Shown here piece by piece: positions 10,098-15,562 of a DNA stretch of 15,562 bases (its first letter is position 1; each line of letters opens with the position of its first letter). The notes beneath the pieces are model-generated. The model was not told the DNA's origin. It made no database searches and saw nothing but the letters and a program-made list of their open reading frames with translations. The position numbers and the translations under genes were made by a program. The stretch is from NCBI GenBank assembly GCA_036517695.1, contig DATDVC010000021.1, forward strand, positions 1 to 15,562, in the 5' to 3' direction. This DNA is from DATDVC01 sp036517695. Lineage in GTDB: Bacteria > Patescibacteriota > Minisyncoccia > Phycocordibacterales > WO2-35-19.

Positions 10098-12479
10098 TTA
10101 TTTCATCTCCCCCCAGTTTTTACCCGAATAGCTGTTTGCAACAATTGGCACGCCGAGTGACTGCTTTTCATCTAAAATATTTTCCATTATTTTTTTGGCC
10201 TCCTCTGTAAACCTTTTCCCGTCTTCATCTTTTACCTCATACACAAGCTCATCATGGATTTGCATCAGGAGATGCGCTTCGACTTTTTCTTCTTTTATAA
10301 ACTGATCAATTTTTTCCATTGCGATTTTTATTATATCCGCCTGACTCCCCTGTATCGGAGCGTTGACCGCCATGCGCTCTGCGGCAGACTTAATAAAAGG
10401 CAATTTGGACTTTATGCCTTCAAAATATCTGCGCCTGCCGAAAATTGTCTTGGTATAACCCAAATGCTCGGTTTCTTTTTTTATGTTTTCTATATAGGCC
10501 AAAAGCCCGGGAAAATTTTCAAAATAAGAATTTAGGAATTCTTGCGCGGTCTTTCTGTCGGTCTCCAAGTTTCCTTGAAGAGCAGTGACTCCCATGCCGT
10601 AAAGAATGCCAAAATTGATGACTTTCGCCTGGCGACGCATTTCTTTTGTTACCTCTTCTTCTTTAACCTTGAAGACTTGCGCGGCCACGGCAGAGTGGAT
10701 ATCTTTGCCAGTTTTAAATATTTCTATCAGATTTTTGTCTTGAGAAAGAATGGCGGCAATGCGAAGCTCTATTTGCGAATAATCAAGCGAGATCAAACTG
10801 TGCCCCACGGTCGCCACAAAAGCGTGTCTGATGCGTCTGCCACGCTCACTTTCAATCGGGATATTCTGCAAATTTGGATTTTCTGAAGCCATGCGACCAG
10901 TAGTGCTCCCCGCCTGGATAAATCTAGCATGTAGTCTATCGTGCTCATCCAAAAGCTTCGGTATGGGCTCTATGTATGTGGAGAGAAGTTTTCTGACTTC
11001 CCTGTATTCGAGGACCAGTGGGACTATCGGGTGAAGATGCGCAATCTTTTCGAGCTCAGACTCACGGGTAGATTTGGCTCCTGCCGCAGTTTTCTTTTGA
11101 TTTTTTACCGAGAGACCGAGTTTATCAAACAAAATTTCACCGAGCTGTTTGGGTGAGGCAACATTGAATTCCACTCCGGCTTCCTCCCAAACTTTTTTTT
11201 CTATCTTTTCCAGTTCTTTGGAATACTCTTCTTCAAGTTCTTTGAGAAAAGATTTGTTTACTAAAACCCCGTATCTCTGGGTTTCCTTTAAAATCGGTAT
11301 GAGAGGTTTTTCTATTTTCTCAAAAACAAACTCGCACTCTCTTTTTTTTAGTTCGTCAAAAATAAACTGCTTGGCTTCCAAAAATGAGTCTGTGTTTCCA
11401 AAATTTAATATGTCTTTAAGTTTAGGGTCGGTGATATTTGAATCCACTACCCAAAGAGCAAGGGCTGTCTCCTCTATTTCCTCCTCGCTTACCGACTTAT
11501 CCGCCTCTTCTTTGTCTTCTTTTTTTTCTACATTGCCACCATTGTCAACGAGAGATCTTTCAAGTTTTTCTCCCAGAGTCCGAAACTCAAGAGATCGAAA
11601 AAGCTCTTTGGCTTTTTGCAAATCCAAACCTTCAGACCACTTCTTCTCCGGCAATTTAAATTCTATCGGGGCATCTCTTCTTATGGTAGCGAGCATTTTG
11701 CTAAACTTCGCCTCCTCCTCCCCCTCCTCAAGCAGTTTCAAAATTCTTGGTTTTATTTTTTCCCTAAACTCTAAGCTTTTAGCTTTTAGCTTCTTATAAA
11801 TTTCTTCAATTGTCCCAAAATTTTTAATAAGTTCAGTTGCGCTTTTGTCTCCAATGCCCTCTATGCCAACTATATTATCAGAAGGGTCGCCTTTTAGGCC
11901 TTTAAAGTCTGGCAACATCTCCGGTGGAAACCCATATCTTTCCTCTACCGCTTTTTCATCATAAAGCACAGTGTCTTTAATTCCCTTTTTAAGGGTATAG
12001 ACTTTTACACTTCCGCCATTTTCATTCTCATCACGAACCAACTGCAGGGTGTCCATATCTCCAGAGGCAATTACAATATCGACTTCCCCGCCTTTCAGTT
12101 TCTCAACAATGGTGCCCAACATGTCATCAGCTTCAAATCCTTCCAGAGAATAAATCGGTATATTGAGAGCCATGCAAACCTCTTTTGCCTTTTCCAATTG
12201 CACAGAAAGCGCGTCGTCTGTTTTTGCCCGATGGGCTTTATACCCATCGTAAACCTCGTGCCTGTAAGTCGGTTTTGGCAGATCAAAACAAGCGACAAGA
12301 TAGTCTGGTTTGAGATCATCTACAATCTTCAAGATCATCAGTACCAAACCATACAAAGCCCCCGTGGGCTCGCCTTTACTGGTCGCAAAATCAGGCAAAG
12401 CATGATACGCCCTGTGTATGATCGCATGCGCATCGAGCAACACCAGCCTTTTTTTCATTTGTTCATTTTTATTACTCAT
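10098..12479 (-). CDS. polA: DNA polymerase I without a recognisable 3'-5' exonuclease domain
   Basis: This 793-residue family A polymerase serves repair synthesis and Okazaki fragment processing. The N-terminal 5'-3' flap nuclease (about 10-300) keeps its acidic metal ligands: D16, E116/D118/D119, D141/D143 and the GDPSDNI block. The next region (about 300-400) is short and highly charged and shows no ExoI DxE motif, so proofreading appears lost; E. coli Pol I is about 928 residues long. The polymerase domain carries motif A DYSQIELRI (566-574), the O-helix RRQAKVINFGILYGMG (615-630, with R616, K619 and F623) and motif C HDE (742-744). The start used gives MSNKNEQ before MKKRLVLLDAHA; Met8 (ATG at 12458) is an equally plausible start. 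No Shine-Dalgarno precedes either ATG. Confidence 0.97.
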   Translation of the reverse strand: MSNKNEQMKKRLVLLDAHAIIHRAYHALPDFATSKGEPTGALYGLVLMILKIVDDLKPDYLVACFDLPKPTYRHEVYDGYKAHRAKTDDALSVQLEKAKEVCMALNIPIYSLEGFEADDMLGTIVEKLKGGEVDIVIASGDMDTLQLVRDENENGGSVKVYTLKKGIKDTVLYDEKAVEERYGFPPEMLPDFKGLKGDPSDNIVGIEGIGDKSATELIKNFGTIEEIYKKLKAKSLEFREKIKPRILKLLEEGEEEAKFSKMLATIRRDAPIEFKLPEKKWSEGLDLQKAKELFRSLEFRTLGEKLERSLVDNGGNVEKKEDKEEADKSVSEEEIEETALALWVVDSNITDPKLKDILNFGNTDSFLEAKQFIFDELKKRECEFVFEKIEKPLIPILKETQRYGVLVNKSFLKELEEEYSKELEKIEKKVWEEAGVEFNVASPKQLGEILFDKLGLSVKNQKKTAAGAKSTRESELEKIAHLHPIVPLVLEYREVRKLLSTYIEPIPKLLDEHDRLHARFIQAGSTTGRMASENPNLQNIPIESERGRRIRHAFVATVGHSLISLDYSQIELRIAAILSQDKNLIEIFKTGKDIHSAVAAQVFKVKEEEVTKEMRRQAKVINFGILYGMGVTALQGNLETDRKTAQEFLNSYFENFPGLLAYIENIKKETEHLGYTKTIFGRRRYFEGIKSKLPFIKSAAERMAVNAPIQGSQADIIKIAMEKIDQFIKEEKVEAHLLMQIHDELVYEVKDEDGKRFTEEAKKIMENILDEKQSLGVPIVANSYSGKNWGEMK
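11770..11793. repeat. Short TTTAGCT tandem repeat inside polA
   Basis: CTAAGCTTTTAGCTTTTAGC contains repeats of TTTAGCT/AAGCTAA. It codes for part of KKLKAKSLEF in a loop of the flap-nuclease region. It may be another small in-frame repeat insertion, but it is short and AT-rich, so chance is possible. Confidence 0.3.
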
Positions 12480-12502
12480 TCTAGTTGCTATTTACTTAAC
12501 TA

Positions 12503-12530
12503 TTGACAGAATACACCATTTTGATACAAT
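12503..12530 (+). promoter_or_regulatory. Near-consensus promoter pointing away from polA
   Basis: TTGACA (12503-12508), a 16-nt spacer, then TACAAT (12525-12530) preceded by TGA (extended -10). This is the best sigma70-type promoter in the window. No plus-strand gene lies just downstream; transcription would start near 12537 and meet the hairpin and T-tract at 12544-12596. Confidence 0.6.
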
Positions 12531-12536
12531 TGTAAG

Positions 12537-12596
12537 CGAAAAGGGCTTTCGGCCGAAGTTTATATGCTTCAGCTGGCGGAAGGTCTTTTTCTTTTT
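12537..12596 (+). ncRNA. Candidate ~60-nt small RNA with intrinsic terminator
   Basis: Starting 7 nt after the promoter -10, the transcript folds almost at once. 12544-12554 pairs with 12575-12585 (one G-G mismatch, a few G-U), then after a 4-nt bulge (12571-12574) GAAG (12555-12558) pairs with CTTC (12567-12570) around an 8-nt loop. TTTTTCTTTTT (12586-12596) follows, as in a strong intrinsic terminator. The predicted product is one hairpin of about 60 nt with a 7-nt 5' tail. It could be a regulatory RNA, or just a terminator for the opposite-strand gene that ends at 12611 with a fortuitous promoter. Part of the stem (AGCTGGCGGA) matches the repeat at 6095-6104. Confidence 0.4.
12544..12596 (+). 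terminator. Intrinsic terminator of the candidate small RNA
   Basis: A 15-pair bulged stem (12544-12585) followed by T5-C-T5. On the minus strand the same stem is followed only by CCCTTTTC, so it could act weakly as terminator of the gene ending at 12611, but the plus-strand direction is clearly better. Confidence 0.6.
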
Positions 12597-12610
12597 ACGT
12601 TTTATGAATT

Positions 12611-13033
12611 TCAACCAAGAAAAGCCGATAGAAAGATTTTCTCTCCAGTCTTTTTATTTTCTTTTATTTGAACGTAAAACAATTCTCTTTGCTTGGTAAG
12701 ACCAGAGAAACGATGTAGGATAAACTGCGTATCATTTGAATCATCTTTTGAAACAGGGTTAGTGTGATTATTTTTTATTAGATCAATCGCACATTCAAAT
12801 AACTTCAATCTCCTCGTAGCATCTCGCCAATTTTTCTCAAAAGTATGGCTCAAAAACTGACTGATAAAAACCTTGTCTTTATTGAAATATGCGGATCTTA
12901 CATATGGCCTGCGTTTACTCTTCGACTTTATTTGCTTAAAAATCGAATTTGCTTTTCTGCTGACTTCGCTAAAATTACTGCCCGCAATCTGATTAAATTT
13001 ACTTCGAAATATTTCTCGAGAATTTTTATTCAT
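12611..13033 (-). CDS. Protein of unknown function, possibly a BECR-fold RNase-like protein
   Basis: A 140-residue basic protein. Residues 1-40 look helical and Lys/Ser-rich. The remainder has RRPYVRSAYFNKDKVFIS, a Trp/Arg helix (FEKNWRDATRRLKLFECAIDLI read in parts) and the ending FILHRFSGLTKQRELFYVQIKE...GEKIFLSAFLG. The HRFxG...ELFYVQIKE...GxKxFLSxF pattern recalls the final beta-strands of barnase/EndoU/colicin/RelE-like nucleases. I also recall similar unnamed proteins in CPR genomes; neither point was checked. No antitoxin-like gene is adjacent, unless it is the membrane protein on the opposite strand. There is no Shine-Dalgarno, and the start is the first ATG of the frame. The stop lies 15 nt from the end of the candidate small RNA (convergent). 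Confidence 0.6.
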   Translation of the reverse strand: MNKNSREIFRSKFNQIAGSNFSEVSRKANSIFKQIKSKSKRRPYVRSAYFNKDKVFISQFLSHTFEKNWRDATRRLKLFECAIDLIKNNHTNPVSKDDSNDTQFILHRFSGLTKQRELFYVQIKENKKTGEKIFLSAFLG

Positions 13034-13066
13034 AATCCACTTTAAATCTTTTTATATCTTCCATCA

Positions 13067-13072
13067 TATACT
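13067..13072 (+). promoter_or_regulatory. -10 element of the small membrane-protein gene
   Basis: TATACT, 13 nt before ATG 13086, giving a leader of about 7 nt. The same TATACTAGA string precedes mntA at 3446-3454. No good -35 is seen. Confidence 0.3.
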
Positions 13073-13085
13073 AGAATGTAATCTA

Positions 13086-13403
13086 ATGAAATTCTTTAAA
13101 TTTTTGGCTATAGTTTTCCCTATATACGCCTTATTGGTCCTGTTTTCAGTTTTTATTTTGAATTTTAATCACAATCTGCAATTACCAGAAATTTTAGGTA
13201 AAATTCTAGAACTATTGGGCATATCGACAATTATTATCACTCTACCATTTACTCCCCTGTTAAAAAGTTTGGGGTTTTACACTACAGCATACTGGTCATT
13301 CCCAACTTTCAACGGCATTGCTATTTCATTTTTAATCTGGGAGTTAATTTTCGTCGTGCTTTATTTTGTTTTTAGAAATAAGTCAAGAAAGCTTACATCC
13401 TGA
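13086..13403 (+). CDS. Small membrane protein of unknown function
   Basis: A 105-residue protein with three likely transmembrane helices, at about 5-26, 43-62 and 78-98, and a basic C-terminal tail (FRNKSRKLTS), consistent with the C-terminus in the cytoplasm. I do not recognise a family. It is AT-rich, has no Shine-Dalgarno, and a TATACT -10 at 13067-13072 gives a very short leader. It is divergent from the 140-residue protein at 12611-13033, and its 3' end overlaps the convergent tsaE by 11 nt. It is supported as a gene by its membrane pattern and tight packing, not by homology. Confidence 0.6.
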   Translation: MKFFKFLAIVFPIYALLVLFSVFILNFNHNLQLPEILGKILELLGISTIIITLPFTPLLKSLGFYTTAYWSFPTFNGIAISFLIWELIFVVLYFVFRNKSRKLTS

Positions 13404-13833
13404 TTGTGATTTTTCTTTCATTTTCTTCTAAGTGTTCAAAAAATATTTTGGTGTGTTCTGGCATAATACCTTTGATTCTTTCCGGCCACTCTATGCAAAT
13501 TAGATTTTTGGGGTCTTTGATTATCTCCCCCCAGCCCAAATTTAGCATTTCTTCTTCTTTCTCTATGCGATAAGCGTCAATGTGGATCAGGCTACGGAAC
13601 ACCTCACCCTTGAATATCTCATAAATTTTCATAATCACAAAAGTCGGACTTTGGATCGTCTCCTCCACCCCCAAAAACTCCGCCAAATACTTCATAAAAG
13701 TGGTCTTGCCGGCTCCAAGTTCTCCGTATAAACCCACAACCTTTGCCTCATCATTCTGAGATGATTTGATGGAAGAAGCAAAATCGATGGCAACTTTTTT
13801 GGTTTCTTCCTCACTTTTGGATAAAAAAATCAT
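13393..13833 (-). CDS. tsaE: tRNA threonylcarbamoyladenosine biosynthesis ATPase TsaE
   Basis: At 146 residues this is the standard TsaE length. TsaE is the P-loop ATPase that works with TsaB and TsaD to transfer threonylcarbamoyl to A37 of ANN-decoding tRNAs, including tRNA-Lys(UUU), which is encoded in this same window. The Walker A is GELGAGKTTF (37-46). Further hallmarks are SPTFVIMKIYE (62-72), HIDAYRI (84-90, a catalytic Asp region) and ICIEWPERI (112-120). The gene converges on the small membrane-protein gene and overlaps it by 11 nt. Upstream, TGG-TAGGAT on the minus strand could be either an extended -10 giving a leaderless mRNA or an AGGA Shine-Dalgarno 7 nt from the ATG. pilB is divergent 51 nt away. 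Confidence 0.96.
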   Translation of the reverse strand: MIFLSKSEEETKKVAIDFASSIKSSQNDEAKVVGLYGELGAGKTTFMKYLAEFLGVEETIQSPTFVIMKIYEIFKGEVFRSLIHIDAYRIEKEEEMLNLGWGEIIKDPKNLICIEWPERIKGIMPEHTKIFFEHLEENERKITIRM

Positions 13834-13869
13834 ATTTCTATCCTACCATAATTCATAATTCTTGATTCA

Positions 13870-13878
13870 TGATACAAT
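13870..13878 (+). promoter_or_regulatory. pilB extended -10 promoter
   Basis: TGA then TACAAT (13873-13878), so transcription would start at about 13885, the A of the pilB ATG. No convincing -35 is present; the upstream DNA is a run of ATTCAT-type repeats (13851-13872). Confidence 0.45.
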
Positions 13879-13884
13879 TTTCTT

Positions 13885-15562
13885 ATGACGATCCAATTCA
13901 ACGAAGGCAAACAGCAAAGAAAGCTTGCGAATCTGCGAGAAGAGGAAGAGGAGGGCTTAGCGAAACTCATGTCTCAAAAATACGGGCTCTCTTATATTGA
14001 CCTTGGGGTAAATCCTGTAAACATTGATGCTCTTCGCATAATAAAAGAGAAGGATGCCAGAGAGGCAAATGTTGCTCCGTTTAATATCATAAACAAGAAA
14101 GTTTCTTTAGCCATTATTTCTCCCAATAACCCAAAAACCATTGAAGCAGTAGAATCTTTGAGGCAACGGGGGTATGCGCCTACACTCTTTATGGTTTCTC
14201 ATCAGAGCTTGGAAAAAGTTTGGGAGCGATACAAAGACCTCTCTTATTCAATGGAGACCAAAGGCGGAGCGCTTGATATCGCAAACGAAGAAATACAAAC
14301 TCTTGTAAAAAATGTTCGAAGCATTTCTGATATTAAAAATTCGATTGAGCAGGTTCTTTCCCAAAAAAAGAGCTACAGGATTTCTAGGATACTTGAAATA
14401 ATATTGGCCGGAGCAATCTCAATTGAGGCCTCGGATATTCACATAGAGCCGGAAGAGGGTCTGGTCAGACTGCGTTACAGACTCGACGGAGTATTAAATG
14501 ACATCTTAGAGCTCGAGCATGATATTTATAATCTTCTTCTGTCCAGAATAAAGCTCATATCAAACCTAAAACTCAACATAAAAGGCAAGGCCCAAGACGG
14601 TCGCTTTAGCATAAAACTTGGCGACACGGAAATAGAAATACGAACTTCCTTGCTCCCGGGAGGTTATGGCGAATCAGTGGTGCTTAGAGTGCTAAATCCA
14701 GACAGCATAGCAGTATCTTTGGACGAGCTTGGAATAAATGAGAAACTTTTGGACATTATTTTGCGAGAACTAAAAAAACCAAACGGCATGATCTTGAACA
14801 CTGGCCCCACCGGAAGTGGCAAAACAACCACCCTTTATGCGTTTCTAAAAAAAATCCATACGCCAGAAGTAAAAATAATCACAATAGAAAACCCAATTGA
14901 ATATCACATAAAAGGCATTGTTCAGACCCAGACTGATGAAACCAAAGGTTACACCTTTTTAGAAGGGTTAAGAAGCGCCCTAAGGCAAGATCCGGATATA
15001 ATAATGGTCGGCGAGATCCGTGATACGGAGACCGCAGAGATTGCAGTAAACTCGGCGCTTACCGGGCATCTTGTTTTTTCCACCCTCCACACCAACAATG
15101 CCGCGGGCACTTTCCCCCGCTTAATAGATCTTGGGGTAAATCCAAAAGTCATAACTTCAGCCATAAATATCGCCATGGCCCAAAGATTGGTCAGGAAACT
15201 TTGCGATAAATGCAAAAAACGCGCGTCTTTATCCGAGAAAGACGCCGAGTTGATAAAAAAAGTATTGGCTGAAATAAAAGACAAAAGCTCTCTTGACGGC
15301 CTAAAAACGGAAAATGTCTGCAGTCCAGTCGGTTGCGAAGCTTGCAACTTCACCGGATTTAAAGGCAGAACCGGTATTTACGAGGCCATACTGATAGATG
15401 AAAAAATAGAGTCCGTGGTAACACAAAACCCAAGCGAGCGAGAAATAAACAAAGCCGCAGAAAGTCAGGAGATACTTACAATGCTCCAGGATGGAGTAAT
15501 AAAAACATTGAGAGGTATCACTTCCCTAGATGAGCTGGGAAGAGTGATTGATTTGGAAATTT
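13885..15562 (+). CDS. pilB: Type IV pilus assembly ATPase PilB/GspE (3' end cut by window edge)
   Basis: An open frame of 559 codons from ATG 13885 to the window edge; little should be missing. It is a hexameric cytoplasmic ATPase that drives polymerisation of type IV pilins. The N-terminal MshEN/T2SSE_N-like domain covers about 20-115 (MSQKYGLSYIDLG, SLAIISPNNPKTIEAV). The N2 domain follows, with SDIHIEPEEGLVRLRYRLDGV. The Walker A is GPTGSGKTTT (307-316). The Asp/Walker B box is RQDPDIIMVGEIRDTETA (Glu at 377), and the His box is TGHLVFSTLHTNNA. A zinc-binding module has C440 and C443 plus C484 and C487 (C479 nearby), typical of extension ATPases and not of PilT retraction ATPases. No pilC, pilT or pilin is in the window; such genes often follow pilB. 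The extended -10 implies a leaderless mRNA. Confidence 0.96.
   Translation, partial: MTIQFNEGKQQRKLANLREEEEEGLAKLMSQKYGLSYIDLGVNPVNIDALRIIKEKDAREANVAPFNIINKKVSLAIISPNNPKTIEAVESLRQRGYAPTLFMVSHQSLEKVWERYKDLSYSMETKGGALDIANEEIQTLVKNVRSISDIKNSIEQVLSQKKSYRISRILEIILAGAISIEASDIHIEPEEGLVRLRYRLDGVLNDILELEHDIYNLLLSRIKLISNLKLNIKGKAQDGRFSIKLGDTEIEIRTSLLPGGYGESVVLRVLNPDSIAVSLDELGINEKLLDIILRELKKPNGMILNTGPTGSGKTTTLYAFLKKIHTPEVKIITIENPIEYHIKGIVQTQTDETKGYTFLEGLRSALRQDPDIIMVGEIRDTETAEIAVNSALTGHLVFSTLHTNNAAGTFPRLIDLGVNPKVITSAINIAMAQRLVRKLCDKCKKRASLSEKDAELIKKVLAEIKDKSSLDGLKTENVCSPVGCEACNFTGFKGRTGIYEAILIDEKIESVVTQNPSEREINKAAESQEILTMLQDGVIKTLRGITSLDELGRVIDLEI

Noticed and set aside
11149..11799. Plus-strand open frame of 216 codons, very rich in Ser and Phe
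   Set aside because: It is exactly antisense to polA, whose motifs are unambiguous, and its composition is that expected from complementing Glu/Lys/Leu-rich codons. No start signal or family match is visible.
12564..12671. Plus-strand 35-codon frame starting inside the candidate small RNA hairpin
   Set aside because: It would need to be translated through the terminator stem and U-tract, overlaps the 3' end of the minus-strand gene at 12611, and has a Phe-rich, low-complexity product.
1..15562. Recoding of UGA as Gly or Trp, as in Gracilibacteria, Absconditabacteria or Mycoplasma
   Set aside because: UGA ends the mur ligase (6618-6620) and the gene at 12611, and no conserved protein contains an in-frame UGA, so the standard bacterial code applies.

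Overview
The window looks like chromosomal DNA of a Candidate Phyla Radiation bacterium (Patescibacteria, most likely a Parcubacteria-type lineage). This is inferred from several things together. The coding sequence is dense, moderately AT-rich, and uses UGA as a normal stop. PolA lacks a recognisable proofreading domain. A MurE-like ligase lacks the usual N-terminal domain. A PilB-type type IV pilus ATPase is present. Short palindromic elements sit in frame inside housekeeping genes. Most genes have no Shine-Dalgarno sequence. No 16S or other decisive marker is present, so the lineage call is an inference.

Layout. 1-2776 (-): a small envelope operon, with a single-pass membrane protein followed 4 nt later by a large secreted protein with fibronectin-III-like repeats that runs off the left edge. 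2831-3413 (-): a monocistronic cassette with its own promoter, Shine-Dalgarno and terminator, coding for a small secreted beta-sandwich-like protein. Its G+C looks higher than that of its neighbours. 3443-4226 (+): a HepT-MntA (HEPN/MNT) toxin-antitoxin pair. 4266-4523 (-): rpsT. 4585-8494 (+): a co-directional run of ruvA, a MurE-like ligase, mutM and a lamin-tail-like exported protein. 8475-8966 (-): a SpoU/TrmH-family RNA methyltransferase. 8972-9079: two opposed arrays of 9-bp repeats. 9084-9488 (+): a DoxX-family membrane protein. 9509-9581 (-): tRNA-Lys(UUU). 9610-12479 (-): polA followed by a stand-alone DNA polymerase III delta C-terminal-like protein. 12503-12596 (+): a near-consensus promoter that runs straight into a terminator-like hairpin, a candidate ~60-nt small RNA. 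12611-13033 (-): a conserved-looking protein of unknown function. 13086-13403 (+): a small membrane protein. 13393-13833 (-): tsaE. 13885-15562 (+): pilB, cut by the right edge.

How it fits together. Repair and replication functions dominate (ruvA, mutM, polA, delta-like), with translation and tRNA modification (rpsT, tRNA-Lys, tsaE, SpoU methyltransferase) and cell-envelope functions (MurE-like ligase, secreted Fn3 protein, DoxX, PilB). The most unusual signal is a cluster of palindromic or repeat-like DNA pieces lying in frame inside the mur ligase and mutM genes. The largest has 29-nt arms (27 of 29 positions matching) and adds about 38 residues to the ligase. A second recurring signal is a -10 element placed so that transcription would start at or within a few bases of the ATG, suggesting leaderless or near-leaderless mRNAs. 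No stretch longer than about 130 bases lacks an annotated feature.
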